In this document: piece after piece, positions 48,185 to 57,624 of the stretch
Layout of the letters: each line of letters begins with the position of its first letter
How positions within the stretch are numbered: position 1 is the first letter of the stretch
Assembly: GCF_900115225.1 (NCBI RefSeq)
Contig: NZ_FOVR01000003.1
Location: 188,017-252,016 of the forward strand
Length of the DNA: 64,000 bases
Origin: Cohaesibacter marisflavi
GTDB taxonomy: Bacteria; Pseudomonadota; Alphaproteobacteria; Rhizobiales; Cohaesibacteraceae
Reading direction: 5' to 3'
Notes under the pieces: generated by a model
The model's database searches: none
What the model was told of the DNA's origin: nothing
Seen by the model: the letters and a program-made list of their open reading frames with translations, nothing else
Position numbers and translations under genes: made by a program

Positions 48185-48240
48185 CGTCGGCAGCCCCTGT
48201 CCCCTTGCCCAACGACACACCGGCAATGGGGCTGCCGACG
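48185..48240. repeat. Long inverted repeat after the small EF-hand gene
   Basis: CGTCGGCAGCCCC (48185-48197) and GGGGCTGCCGACG (48228-48240) are perfect 13-bp complements around a 30-base loop. It begins 14 bp past the stop codon. There is no T-run; it may stabilise the mRNA or be a mobile palindromic element. Confidence 0.7.
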
Positions 48241-48260
48241 AACGCGTTACCAGACGCGAA

Positions 48261-48284
48261 AAGGGCCGGTAAAAACCGGCCCTT
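48261..48284. terminator. Bidirectional terminator between EF-hand gene and chemoreceptor
   Basis: AAGGGCCGGT and ACCGGCCCTT with loop AAAA, followed by GCTTTT on the plus strand and TTCGCG on the minus strand. It separates the convergent small EF-hand and chemoreceptor genes. Confidence 0.75.
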
Positions 48285-48327
48285 GCTTTTGGCTTTTCAT
48301 CAATCAACCTTTTGGCCCTTTGCCTTA

Positions 48328-49983
48328 TCAGGCAGCAAGCACATGCTTGATGAATTTGTCGGCTTTGTCCTGCAGCTCACGGGTCTGGTTGTTCATGTCT
48401 GCAATCATATTCTGCACCGAGGTTGCCAGATCACCGGTTTCCTGAGCGATGCCGGAGACTGTTTCGATGTCTTGGCTGACATGGTTGGTGCCGGTTGCCG
48501 CTTCATTCACATTCTGGGCGATCTCTGAAGTCGCGGCCGACTGCTGATCGGTTGCAGCGGCCATGGCCGTCGTCTGCTCGGTGATTTCAAGCACCTTGTT
48601 GGCGACGGTTTCCGTTGCGCTGATCGAGCTGTTGGCAGCATTTTCCATGTTGGTCAGCTGACGGTCGATTTCTTCGGTTGCCTTGGCGGTCTGGTTGGCC
48701 AGATCCTTCACCTCGGCAGCCACCACCGCAAAGCCCTTACCAGCCTCGCCTGCACGAGCAGCCTCAATGGTCGCATTCAGAGCCAGCAGATTGGTCTGCT
48801 CTGCGATGTCATTGATGAGGCGGGTGACAGAGCCCACTTCCTGCAGAACCCGCTGTAAATCGGCAACGGACTGGCTGGTCAGCTCAACCTCATGATTGGC
48901 TTCATTGGCCAACCGTGCTGCACTGGTCACCTGACCGGAGATTTCCTGAATGGATGCAGACAGTTCTTCGGTCGCGCTTGCAACAGCCTGTACATTGGCG
49001 TTGGCCTGCTGGGTGGACGCGGACACAGCAACAGAGCGCTCCACGGTCTGCCCGGCTTTATTGGCCAGATGGGAAGAGTTCTGTTCCATCTGCCCGCACA
49101 ACTCGGCCTGTTTGGCCACGATGGAGCCGACGACATTGTCGAACTCATCAGCCAGTCTGCGCATTTCTTCCTTGCGTTTGACCTCAGCCTGCTTGCGCTG
49201 TTCCTCAGCATCCAATTCAAGCTCTTTGGACCGCTTGAGATTCACCTGGAACACAGACAGAGCCTGATACATCTTGCCGATCTCATCGCCGCGACTGTTG
49301 TCAATATCCACACTAAGGTCACCATCCGCCAATGCACCGGTCACATTGACCATCTTTTTCAGTGGGCGTGAAATAATAGCATTGTTGAGAATGGCCAGAC
49401 CGATGGCGGCGAGAATCATTACCACCAGACCGATCAAGGCCGCACTGGTAACGCTCCTCAACTCCGCATTCTGCTCTGCGGTCAACTGATCCATTTGTGA
49501 CTGCAGACCAGAAATATGCGTATCGATCTGAGCCATCACGGCCTTGAGCTGCTCGTTGCTCTGGCCGGAGACCTCAATGGCGCGTGCCAGTTCCACTGTC
49601 ATGGGATTCCGCATCATGGTCAATTGCTTGCCAGCAAAACTGTTATACCAGCTCAACCATTCCTTCTTGACATCAGCAATCTGCTGGCCTGCCGCCATTT
49701 CATCAAAATGGCCGGAGATTTCAGAATAGTCTTTCTTGACGGTATCGGACCAGTCAAGATCGCCTGTCAGCAAAAAAGATTTGAGCGCGATAGCCTGATT
49801 CTGGATGTCCAGCTTGAGCCCTTCCATGGATGATACCTGGCTTTCCATGACGGAGCGCTCAGCGACCGCTTGTCTTGCGGAATCAGACTTGATGTAGCTG
49901 ACCAGCCCAACGGCCACACCGACCATCGCAAGAAGGCCGAAAAACAACAGGCTTTTGAAAGTCAGAGAAAAGTTGTTCAGCAT
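48328..49983 (-). CDS. Methyl-accepting chemotaxis protein with CHASE3/4HB-like helical sensor
   Basis: 551 residues. TM1 is about 8-30, then a helical periplasmic bundle (about 32-178: [52 protein letters not shown]). TM2 is about 182-204, HAMP about 205-257, then the MA domain with [47 protein letters not shown]. It starts 9 bp after the stop of an exported Cache-like protein gene, so the two are almost certainly one operon and may work together. Confidence 0.93.
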   Translation of the reverse strand: MLNNFSLTFKSLLFFGLLAMVGVAVGLVSYIKSDSARQAVAERSVMESQVSSMEGLKLDIQNQAIALKSFLLTGDLDWSDTVKKDYSEISGHFDEMAAGQQIADVKKEWLSWYNSFAGKQLTMMRNPMTVELARAIEVSGQSNEQLKAVMAQIDTHISGLQSQMDQLTAEQNAELRSVTSAALIGLVVMILAAIGLAILNNAIISRPLKKMVNVTGALADGDLSVDIDNSRGDEIGKMYQALSVFQVNLKRSKELELDAEEQRKQAEVKRKEEMRRLADEFDNVVGSIVAKQAELCGQMEQNSSHLANKAGQTVERSVAVSASTQQANANVQAVASATEELSASIQEISGQVTSAARLANEANHEVELTSQSVADLQRVLQEVGSVTRLINDIAEQTNLLALNATIEAARAGEAGKGFAVVAAEVKDLANQTAKATEEIDRQLTNMENAANSSISATETVANKVLEITEQTTAMAAATDQQSAATSEIAQNVNEAATGTNHVSQDIETVSGIAQETGDLATSVQNMIADMNNQTRELQDKADKFIKHVLAA

Positions 49984-49992
49984 GTTAGCCTC

Positions 49993-50598
49993 CTAGTTCG
50001 CAGCAAGCTGACGACGGGACCATTCGGTCAGATTCACTTCGATGGTCGCCGCGCCGATCAGTTGGCCGGTTGCCGGATCGGTCAGGCTCTTGTTGATCTG
50101 AGCGCGCCAGATATTGAAATTGTCATCCCACTCCGGATCGTCGACAAAAACAGCCTTCGGCCCCACATCGTAGGTTTTCTGGAATTTGGCTTCATCGCCC
50201 TGCCAGAAGTCGGACGTGATAGAAGACTGCCCCACATTGAGGCCCTTGTTGTCCATCACGAAGATCTCGACAAACAGCCCCACCGACTGCCCCTGCATGC
50301 GAGACAGATAAACAGACAGCGGACTGGACAGCGTAGCGGCGATGAGAGGTTTGTCATCAGCCTCGGCCTCAGCCCGCCACTGGTTGTCCAGCGTGATGAT
50401 GTCTTGATCACTCATGTTACCATATTTCTCGTTGTGAGCTTTGACGCTCATGGCAACGATTTCTTTATTCAGCCAAGCATCGATCTGCTGCTGAAGCGCC
50501 TCAACATCCATCTGTTTAAGGTCCGGTGCCGGAGCGGCCACAGTCTGTGTACCCAGAGCCAGCAAGATTGCGCCAAAAGCGCCAAGAATCTTTTTCAT
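49993..50598 (-). CDS. Solo exported Cache/PDC-like sensory protein
   Basis: 201 residues: a signal peptide (MKKILGAFGAILLALGTQTVAA) and one globular domain, with no TM or signalling domain. The sequence VEIFVMDNKGLNVGQSSITSDFWQGDEAKFQKTYDVGPKAVFVDDPEWDDNFNIWRAQINKSLTDPATGQLIGAATIEVNLTEWS has the strand order of a Cache/PDC domain, with the typical DFWQGDE.K and the DP..G..IG...V.V ending. It is upstream of a chemoreceptor, with a 9-bp spacing. A role as a periplasmic ligand-binding partner of that receptor is inferred from position. Confidence 0.82.
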   Translation of the reverse strand: MKKILGAFGAILLALGTQTVAAPAPDLKQMDVEALQQQIDAWLNKEIVAMSVKAHNEKYGNMSDQDIITLDNQWRAEAEADDKPLIAATLSSPLSVYLSRMQGQSVGLFVEIFVMDNKGLNVGQSSITSDFWQGDEAKFQKTYDVGPKAVFVDDPEWDDNFNIWRAQINKSLTDPATGQLIGAATIEVNLTEWSRRQLAAN

Positions 50599-51238
50599 GA
50601 CGTTTCCTCGTTAGAATTTTCATTAAATTCTGCGGGAAATTACTTAACAGGTTCTTTTAACAATGCGGAATTTACTTATTTTTTGAACAATCTAAAATTT
50701 TAAATTTATGAAATAAAAAGATACTACTTAAAAATTTATGTATTCATGAAACCCTACGTTATACAATCAATCTTATGCACCTGAATTGTTGTATGTTTTA
50801 CTCAACCACAGCACTGTGCTATTTTCCTAAGCAACTTAATTTTCTAGCAAAATCTGTGTAGCACGAAGCCGGCATGGGCGCCTTTTTCATGCTTCAGCGG
50901 CTGCCCATGCCGCTTTTGCAAAAGTTTGATTTAACCGTTTCCTTAACAGTTCATCCACTGGTTGGCAGCAGCAAGCTTGCAATTTATTCATCTACCTCAA
51001 GACAGATGCATGAACAGAGCCGAAGCGCACAGACCATGATGCCTACCAAAGTCTCCATCTGTTTCTCCAAACAGGCCAGAATTGTTAACCAGCACCCTGA
51101 TTTATCCGCGATTCACGTTTGATCTCAATTGGTTAAGTCCGTATAATAGAGTGATCAGCGCCTTCACTCTTTTAGTGCTTCAGGGCAGACGCCAACGATC
51201 TGTTCCTGGTCATCCATCGTTATGTGCGAGACATTCTC
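50599..51238. other. 640-bp AT-rich divergent intergenic region
   Basis: No gene recognised. 50620-50870 is strongly AT-rich and probably contains the promoter of the Cache/chemoreceptor operon. TTAACCGTTTCCTTAA at about 50934-50949 is a CtrA-like TTAA-N8-TTAA with non-ideal spacing. Confidence 0.4.
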
Positions 51239-52069
51239 ATGCCTTTTTCTTTGCCTGCCCAGCCACCTGTCGCCGAAGTGACCCATCTGGATGCGCGCAA
51301 AACTGCGCCCAATGTCTTTTCTGGAGAATGGCCCGACCGGCAAATCGCCCGCGTGCATTCTCCTCAACTGCACAGCTTTCGGGTTGCCAAGGCGCGGGCG
51401 CAGGCTCTGGTGTATGCGGGTGGCGGCTACACAAAGCTGATCTACGACAAGGAAGGGCTTGAGGTCGCCTTGTGGCTCAACTCTCTCTCCATAGACGCGC
51501 ATATTCTGGTGCACCGTCTGCCGGGCGCAGACAGCGGCACCGGCGGTGTCTATAATAAGAGTATCGCTCTTATGGATGGTCAGGCAGCGCTCAGGGCGCT
51601 CGAAGCCACCAGCGCTTCTCTCTCACTCTTTCATGTGGGGCTGTCTTCGGGGGGCCATATGGCCGGGGTCATGGCCTGCCAGCCGAGCAGTCTGAATGTG
51701 CGTGGAGGCCTGATCGCCTATGCACCGATCAATGCAAACCATCGCGCCCATAAATATCCCGAGACCAAAGCAGACTACCCGCCAGTGCAGAAGCAGGATT
51801 TTTATGATGACTGGGCCATTGGCCTTGAAGATCACCCTCACGGCCTGCCCCACTGCCCGCTCTTCTTGGCCTATGCATTGCAAGACCGATCCGTGCCGGT
51901 ACAGCATGCTCTCAATCTGCTACAGGCAGCCAGCCGCAACGGCTTGACCGTTGATGCGCATATTTTCGGCACAGCACCGCATGGCTTTGCCCTGCGCTCT
52001 CTTGATGGCACCCACGCCAGCTGGCCAGCTCTTGCTCAAGACTGGTTTATGCGCCGGCTCGAAAGTTAA
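51239..52069 (+). CDS. Alpha/beta hydrolase (esterase/lipase type)
   Basis: 276 residues from the ATG at 51239 (GCGAG upstream); a GTG at 51224 is in frame. Motifs: oxyanion YAGGGYT (60-66), nucleophile Ser137 in GLSSGGH, Asp in ALQDRSVP, and His in TAPHGFAL. This matches the BD-FAE/acetyl-xylan-esterase-like group. No signal peptide is evident. The substrate is unknown. It stands alone. Confidence 0.9.
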   Translation: MPFSLPAQPPVAEVTHLDARKTAPNVFSGEWPDRQIARVHSPQLHSFRVAKARAQALVYAGGGYTKLIYDKEGLEVALWLNSLSIDAHILVHRLPGADSGTGGVYNKSIALMDGQAALRALEATSASLSLFHVGLSSGGHMAGVMACQPSSLNVRGGLIAYAPINANHRAHKYPETKADYPPVQKQDFYDDWAIGLEDHPHGLPHCPLFLAYALQDRSVPVQHALNLLQAASRNGLTVDAHIFGTAPHGFALRSLDGTHASWPALAQDWFMRRLES

Positions 52070-52557
52070 CAAGGTGGCGTCCCCTTCCGCACAGGCGTGC
52101 CCGCAAAAATGCGTAAAATCCGCGTTTTTGTGAACAAGGTGATAATTACCTAACTTACTTAGTAAGTAATTGCTCTGTAAGATAAAAAAATAATCCACCC
52201 CTTTTTGATGCGCAATTTTATCAATACAATCAACCCTGCCTTCACTACGAGTTAATACTTAGAAACATAGCTTTTCTCAATATAATTTCAGATTACACTA
52301 TATTTTCAATCCATTATCACAAGTAGCATCGTTAAAACTAACACCCTTAATTTCTCTACCTTACGTGTAATTCAGTATTTTATGATTTCCAAAACCTTAA
52401 TCCATTGGCAAAAAATTGCTTCAATGCTTTATACAACTCGAACCATATAAGTAAATGAACTAATTTTATTTTAGAGTCGATCAAAGCCATTAAAGCCCCC
52501 TTTACCAAGCAGGCAGCATATTGCTTTCAAACAAAAGGATCTTTTTGCGAGGAAAGC
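52070..52557. other. 488-bp AT-rich gap before the PAS chemoreceptor
   Basis: No gene is supported. A 15-bp palindrome ACTTACTTAGTAAGT lies at 52153-52167, and the rest is AT-rich up to the AGGAAAG ribosome-binding site of the next gene. Confidence 0.45.
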
Positions 52558-54045
52558 TTGATGATCTCTATAGCCAGCAATAGTTCAGACAAAGCCAAAT
52601 TCGATGCCATCGGTCGCACGCAGGTTATCGCCGAATTCTCTCTGGAGGGGACTATTCTTGACGGTAACGCGCTTTTCGAGAAGGCATGTGGCTACAGTCT
52701 TGATGAAATAAAAGGCAAGAACCATTCAATCTTCGTGCCCGATACAAGCAATGACAAGTCTGCTGACGGTGCGCTTTGGTCTGGTCTACGTCAGGGCCTT
52801 GATCAAACCGGTGAATATGCACGCATCGTTAAAGGCGGTCAGTCAATCTGGATCTCTGGAAGCTATTGCGTGGTCAAGAACCGCTCGGGCAAGCCGATCA
52901 AGGTTGTGATGCTCGCAAGCGACATCACCGAGCAGAAGCTGCATATGCTGAAGCTGGAAGGTCAATCGGAGGCATTGAACCGGTCTCAGGCCGTTATCGA
53001 GTTCGATCTCACGGGCACTATTCGCACCGCAAACGAAAACTTCCTCCAGACGCTGGGCTATCGTCTTGAAGAAATTCAGGGCAAGCAACACCGTATGTTT
53101 GTCGATGCTGACTATGCGGCCAGTAATGACTACAAGCAATTCTGGGAAACCCTTCAGGCGGGTAAGTTTCATTCTGGTGAATTCAAACGTCAGGCCAAGG
53201 ATGGGCATGATGTCTGGATACAGGCAACCTACACGCCGATTTTCGATGCCACAGGCCGCCCGATCAGCGTGATCAAATTTGCGACCGATATCACCGAGAT
53301 GGTGGAAGAACGTCTGCGCCGCCGCGCGATCCAGAAGCAGATCGATGGTAATCTAAACGATATTGCCAATACTGTTTCCAGTACCAATGAGCAGGCCGCC
53401 AGTGCAGCAAACGCCGCAGTGCAAGCCTCCTCCAGTGTGCAGACCGTGGCAGCAGCAGCCGAGGAACTGGTTGCCTCCATCGAGGAGATCAGTCGTCAGG
53501 TCAATCAGGCAACAAGCGTGTCCGATCAGGCGGTTTCTGAAGCGACCCATTCGGAAGCAATCATGAGCGGCCTTTCAGACGATGCCCAAAGCATCGGCGA
53601 CGTGATCGAGCTGATCGACAGCATCGCAGCACAGACCAACCTGCTGGCCCTTAACGCAACCATCGAAGCGGCACGCGCCGGAGAAGCCGGCAAGGGCTTT
53701 GCTGTTGTGGCATCCGAGGTCAAGGAACTAGCCTCCCAGACCACCAAGGCAACCGAGAATATCAGCGCCCGCATCAACTCGGTTCAGACGTCAACCGCCG
53801 GAGCGGTGAGCGCGATCCATGCGATCAAGGAAGTCATCCAGCAGGTGAGCACCATCTCGAGCAGCATCGCAACCGCCATCGAGCAGCAATCTGCCGTGAC
53901 GCGCGATATTTCGGGCAATATGCAGACAGCTTCCATCGGGGTTGCCACCATCACCGACAATGTCGAAACCATTTCGCAGGCGACAGCCCACATGGATAAC
54001 TCCACGCGCAGTGTTCGCGAAGCATCCCGACAGCTGGCTCAATAG
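52558..54045 (+). CDS. Soluble methyl-accepting chemotaxis protein with two PAS domains
   Basis: 495 residues, no membrane segment. Two PAS domains with PAC motifs are in tandem: first about 20-130 ([34 protein letters not shown], ending [12 protein letters not shown]), second about 143-250 ([34 protein letters not shown], ending [14 protein letters not shown]). The MA domain follows, with [47 protein letters not shown]. No HAMP. PAS-type receptors of this layout are often redox or energy sensors; no cofactor residues can be assigned. Ended by a good terminator. Confidence 0.94.
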   Translation: MMISIASNSSDKAKFDAIGRTQVIAEFSLEGTILDGNALFEKACGYSLDEIKGKNHSIFVPDTSNDKSADGALWSGLRQGLDQTGEYARIVKGGQSIWISGSYCVVKNRSGKPIKVVMLASDITEQKLHMLKLEGQSEALNRSQAVIEFDLTGTIRTANENFLQTLGYRLEEIQGKQHRMFVDADYAASNDYKQFWETLQAGKFHSGEFKRQAKDGHDVWIQATYTPIFDATGRPISVIKFATDITEMVEERLRRRAIQKQIDGNLNDIANTVSSTNEQAASAANAAVQASSSVQTVAAAAEELVASIEEISRQVNQATSVSDQAVSEATHSEAIMSGLSDDAQSIGDVIELIDSIAAQTNLLALNATIEAARAGEAGKGFAVVASEVKELASQTTKATENISARINSVQTSTAGAVSAIHAIKEVIQQVSTISSSIATAIEQQSAVTRDISGNMQTASIGVATITDNVETISQATAHMDNSTRSVREASRQLAQ

Positions 54046-54083
54046 CAGCAAGCCGCTCCTCCAACGGCTCGCGCAAGAGACAA

Positions 54084-54112
54084 AAAAGGTCAGCTCACAA
54101 GCTGACCTTTTT
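54084..54112. terminator. Terminator between PAS chemoreceptor and slyX
   Basis: AAAAGGTCAGCT and AGCTGACCTTTT with loop CACA form a 12-bp stem with T/A runs on both sides, so it can serve both convergent genes. Confidence 0.92.
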
Positions 54113-54129
54113 GTTTGTTCTGCTAACGT

Positions 54130-54339
54130 TTAATAATGCGGCGGTTTCTCATTGCCCGGAGGAGGCAAATTTTCCTCCAGTTCGACCAGACTATCCTGAA
54201 GCATTTTCACCTGTCGGGTCAGTCTATCCATGATGTCCCATTGGCGGGATACCATCTGCGAAAGATCCTCGATTGTGTTGGCCTGATGCGTAATCTGGAT
54301 TTCCAGATCAACAACGCGGCTTTCGAGTTCCTGTGTCAC
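54130..54339 (-). CDS. slyX: SlyX-family coiled-coil protein
   Basis: 69 residues from GTG at 54337-54339, preceded by a strong GAGGGAG site; the frame extends 27 codons further to 54420 without such a site. LESRVVDLEIQITHQANTIEDLSQMVSRQWDIMDRLTRQVKMLQDSLVELEENLPPPGNEKPPHY is a complete SlyX, including the diagnostic PPHY end. SlyX function is unknown. Confidence 0.92.
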   Translation of the reverse strand: MTQELESRVVDLEIQITHQANTIEDLSQMVSRQWDIMDRLTRQVKMLQDSLVELEENLPPPGNEKPPHY

Positions 54340-54525
54340 TTGGCGTCTCCCTCGCTTCACTTGAAGCTGTCTTGTATTGTTCTTGATGGCTAATAGCACA
54401 TTTTCACCTCTATCATGCAAGATGAAACGGTAAAAACATGACTTTGATCTCCATTATTGATGCAGCTCAAAGCAAAAGTGCCCTCGCACCTTCACCAATG
54501 CACTATAACCAGAGCGAGGTATCAT

Positions 54526-55005
54526 ATGAGATTGGCCAAAGGGACCGATTTCGCCTATCGGATTTTAATGCTGGTCGCCATGAATGACGAGCGAAGCCTG
54601 ACCGTGGAAACCGTGGCCTCGGCTTTGCGGCTTTCGCGCACGCACTGCATGAAGCTGATAGCCAAATTGTCCAACAGCGGATTTCTGAAAACCACACGCG
54701 GCCGCGGTGGCGGACTTGTTCTGGGCAAAGCCCCTGAAGACATCCGCATGGGCGATGTTGCAAAGGTTATGGAAGCCGATTTTGGCGTGGTGGAATGTCT
54801 TTGCCCTCGATGTAATGATGAGCCTCAGCCCGATTGCCCGATGTTTGGCGGTTGCGAAATGTCGCGTGTCATGTCCCGTTCCATCAAGCAGTTTGTTGCC
54901 AGCCTGAATGAACATACACTGGCTGAAATCGTCGAGAAATCGAAGAACTCCAAACATCTGATTCTGGAGCCAGATGGCACCATGGCTCCCTGTGCTCAGG
55001 AATAG
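54526..55005 (+). CDS. Rrf2-family regulator, NsrR-like, with extra cysteines
   Basis: 159 residues from the ATG at 54526 with GCGAGG upstream; the frame extends to 54457. The Rrf2 winged helix is MRLAKGTDFAYRILMLVAMNDERSLTVETVASALRLSRTHCMKLIAKLSNSGFLKTTRGRGGG. Cluster-region cysteines are C91, C93, C96, C104 and C110; C91/C104/C110 or C96/C104/C110 could ligate an Fe-S cluster, as in NsrR/IscR. Nitric oxide sensing is a guess from resemblance. No clear target gene is adjacent. Confidence 0.87.
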   Translation: MRLAKGTDFAYRILMLVAMNDERSLTVETVASALRLSRTHCMKLIAKLSNSGFLKTTRGRGGGLVLGKAPEDIRMGDVAKVMEADFGVVECLCPRCNDEPQPDCPMFGGCEMSRVMSRSIKQFVASLNEHTLAEIVEKSKNSKHLILEPDGTMAPCAQE

Positions 55006-55133
55006 GAAAGTTATTCCCTGGCAATCCCGATCAAATGCAATCTTGAGCATCAAGGTCTTTTTATGCAACTATAAACAATATATGGTTGTATAGACCTTTT
55101 TGACTCACCTCTTGCATCTTGACTGGAACCCCC

Positions 55134-55601
55134 ATGAGCCAACTCAAGACCAAAGACAGGGGAAAGCATTTCGGCTTCCTTGTCCGCAAAGCCATCACGG
55201 AAAGCAACCGGTATGACATCGCGTCTGTCGCCAAGGGCACAGACATGAGCTATCAGTCTTTCTATCAGCGGCTACAGGGTGTTACCCCCTTTTCTGCCGA
55301 TGAAATACGCAGGCTCATTGCCTTCTTCCCCGATCCTTCGCTCGTAAGCTATCTCTTGAAAGGCACGGCATTTGTCGCAGCCGAGCGGATTGAGGCCGAA
55401 CCGGAAAAGAGAGAAGATCATATCTTTCAGGCCGCCCACCGCATCGTGTTCGAAGCATCTGACGTATTGGAGACCATCGATCAAGCACTCAAGGACCGGC
55501 GTATCGACCATCGCGAAGCTGTCACCATCATGTCAGCGATTGACGATGCCGAGCGAAGCCTTATCTCCTTGCGCGAGTTTGTTGCAGGCATGAAGAAGTG
55601 A
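55134..55601 (+). CDS. Unknown protein with HTH-like N-terminus (phage-regulator-like)
   Basis: 155 residues from the ATG at 55134; TTG at 55119 is in frame. Residues 1-75 read like a small helix-turn-helix domain (VRKAITESNRYDIASVAKGTDMSYQSFYQRLQGVTPFSADEIRRLIAFFPDPSLVSYLL), similar in style to phage CII-type regulators. The C-terminal half is helical (AAHRIVFEASDVLETIDQALKDRRIDHREAVTIMSAIDDAERSLISLREFVAGM). I cannot assign a function. It precedes the solo Cas6-like gene by 260 bp on the same strand. Confidence 0.7.
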   Translation: MSQLKTKDRGKHFGFLVRKAITESNRYDIASVAKGTDMSYQSFYQRLQGVTPFSADEIRRLIAFFPDPSLVSYLLKGTAFVAAERIEAEPEKREDHIFQAAHRIVFEASDVLETIDQALKDRRIDHREAVTIMSAIDDAERSLISLREFVAGMKK

Positions 55602-55861
55602 CCTTTGAGCTGAAAGGAAAAGGGGCGCGTCCATCTGAAGGCACAATGGCGACGTGCCTCACTCGTCGCTTTCTTTACCGCACCTTGCGGCTTGCTTGCC
55701 GATCCTTTGCTGCTTCTTTGTCGCAAAAACCATCGAGCTTTAAAATCACCCTTCTGTTTTAATCGACAAGAACCGGTCAACTCTCCAAATATAGATACGA
55801 GAAAAGTTATGAAGGTGGCGCTTCCACCTGTTTATCCTTCCCGTGTTTTGAGGAGAGCATC

Positions 55862-56860
55862 GTGAACAAGATTTCCCCTGACGCCTATAGTACAGCATCC
55901 CAGAATCCGACATTCCTATTTGCACCGGCCATCGCGCCGACCGGCAATGACCTGCATCAGTTGATGAGAGATCCGGCGAGTGTTTGCTGCTTTGAGCAGT
56001 TTCTCACAAGCCTGACTGTTCGTGACATCACCTTTGAATGCGAGGGCGACGGTCCTTTGGCCCAGCATCCCGGCTTTCCCGGCGCTGTGCGGCAAGCCAT
56101 TGGATCGCAGCTAATGAAGACGGCCTCAAGAGAAGCGCTGGCCGGCCTTCCCTGCCCTTGGGGGCCGGCCTGCGGCTTTCAGGTTTTCTTCAATATGCCA
56201 CAAGACAAGACCGGTGACATGGCCACCCGGATCACACCACCCTGGATCTTGCGCACTGAAACCGCAGACGCCACCAGTGTACGCATTACCATGCGTCTAT
56301 TCGGACTGGGCCTATTGTGGGCAAGTGAAATTTCGGATGCCTGCCACAGAGCAATTGAAGAAGGCATCTATATCGGCGGGCTGGGGCCTGTCTGCGATAG
56401 CGTTCTGATCCGTTCGGTCGAAAATGTCTGGACTGACCTTGATGACGAACAAAAAGACGCCGACCGAGCCATGCTCTCATTCGTGACACCCTTCCATGAT
56501 GCAGCAGGCGACACAGCACAATCCATCGCAGAACAGTTTCTTGCAGGCCTGATTGATCGAGCGACAGTGGTTGCCCGCTGGCATGGTGTATCGCCCGATG
56601 GCGACTTCGCCAAAATCAAGCAGGCGCTCTCAGATTGTCAATGTGATGACGCGGGTCTGGCTGAAGTTAAATGGAATCGCACAGTCAGTCAGCAGCGTAG
56701 CGCATCCATTGCCATGCACGGCCAGACCGGACTGTTGCAACTCCGCCTGCCAGAGCAAAACCGTTTGGAAATTCTCCAGTTACTACGCGTTGGCGAGCTA
56801 CTCCATTGCGGTTCCATGCTTGCTTTTGGCCAAGGACGGTACAAACTCTACCTGATCTGA
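55862..56860 (+). CDS. Solo Cas6-like RAMP protein (PF10040-type), no CRISPR nearby
   Basis: 332 residues, starting at GTG 55862 behind GGAGAG. The layout fits the PF10040 Cas6 group: a cysteine-containing LPCPWGPACGFQVFF block (96-110), TPPWILRTETADATSVRITMRLFGLGLLW (125-153, the ferredoxin-like first half with the LFG turn), then LSFVTPF (205-211). A second half follows with KWNRTVSQQRSASIAMHGQTGLLQLRL (270-296) and the Gly-rich C-terminal LLRVGELLHCGSMLAFGQGRYKLYL (307-331), characteristic of RAMP RNA-binding proteins. Cas6 enzymes process CRISPR RNA, but no repeat array or other cas gene is visible, so it may act on another RNA or be a relic. Assignment by motif recognition only. Confidence 0.68.
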   Translation: MNKISPDAYSTASQNPTFLFAPAIAPTGNDLHQLMRDPASVCCFEQFLTSLTVRDITFECEGDGPLAQHPGFPGAVRQAIGSQLMKTASREALAGLPCPWGPACGFQVFFNMPQDKTGDMATRITPPWILRTETADATSVRITMRLFGLGLLWASEISDACHRAIEEGIYIGGLGPVCDSVLIRSVENVWTDLDDEQKDADRAMLSFVTPFHDAAGDTAQSIAEQFLAGLIDRATVVARWHGVSPDGDFAKIKQALSDCQCDDAGLAEVKWNRTVSQQRSASIAMHGQTGLLQLRLPEQNRLEILQLLRVGELLHCGSMLAFGQGRYKLYLI

Positions 56861-57624
56861 TGGGGTTGGGTAAAATCGGAGGTTTCGTATATGCGCATGA
56901 AACGCATTTTCTCCATGTTGAAAAATGGATAAAGGGAGAGTGTAGGCCGCCTATTCCATCACAGACACCTTACATTTAGGTCAGTTTTGTCCAATTTCCA
57001 AAGCTGTCGAGTGAATTGGGTTCTGACGAGAACCAATCGAACCATGCTTGGTGAGCAGAAACAGAAGAGGCGGGCCACCAGTCCCCCGAAAAGCAGCCCG
57101 CCTTGTCGCAGCATCGAATCGTATCCGACCGCGACTATGTTCTGTTTCCCTCCGGATACCTCCGGAGATCTGATGCGACCAAGGCGGCTTGAGAGCCCCT
57201 GGAGCATTGCATCAGATAAAACAACAACGAAACATTCTTAATGCTGGAGAAAAGCCTTACAAGTCAGGGATATCTTTACCACTGACGTCTAATCGGAGCG
57301 CGGCGCTTCGATTATTTGATCCAAAATTCAAGACCCGTGGCGTCTCTACCAAAAGGCAGTTGAGCCGTTTTGTCACCAAATTCCAGATTTGTTCTTCACT
57401 GTCCCCCAGTATAAATTGCTGGCTCCCAACTTGTACTGACACAAAAAGTCGTTCGTATGGTGGTATCCAGCATGTAATACAAGAATACCGCGACACAACA
57501 AGAACTCAAGTGGCAAGTTGCTCGTTATACTCGGAAATGTTGCAGCAAGGAGAATCCAATACCAATTGCTACGGGTAAAAAGTTGAATCATCCATACAGA
57601 TCGGGAAATATCTCAGAACTGCGG
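56861..57624. other. 764-bp region without recognised gene after Cas6-like gene
   Basis: Composition differs from the flanking genes (lower GC in 57230-57600). An 8-bp inverted repeat AGGCGGGC / GCCCGCCT (57068-57103) and a direct repeat CCTCCGGATA/CCTCCGGAGA (57152-57171) are seen. No regularly spaced CRISPR-like repeats were found. A possible small minus-strand gene is listed separately. Confidence 0.45.
57257..57496 (-). CDS. Possible small protein (weak)
   Basis: 79 residues from a GTG start. Part of it has protein-like composition (PYERLFVSVQVGSQQFILGDSEEQIWNLVTKRLNCLLVETPRVLNFGSNNRSAALRLDVSGKDIPDL), but there is no convincing ribosome-binding site and no family recognised. It could be a fragment of a degraded gene. 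Confidence 0.28.
   Translation of the reverse strand: MSRYSCITCWIPPYERLFVSVQVGSQQFILGDSEEQIWNLVTKRLNCLLVETPRVLNFGSNNRSAALRLDVSGKDIPDL

Noticed and set aside
57189-57578. 129-codon plus-strand frame
   Set aside because: Ser/Thr/Cys/Arg-rich random-looking composition with no start signal; the opposite strand is slightly more protein-like.
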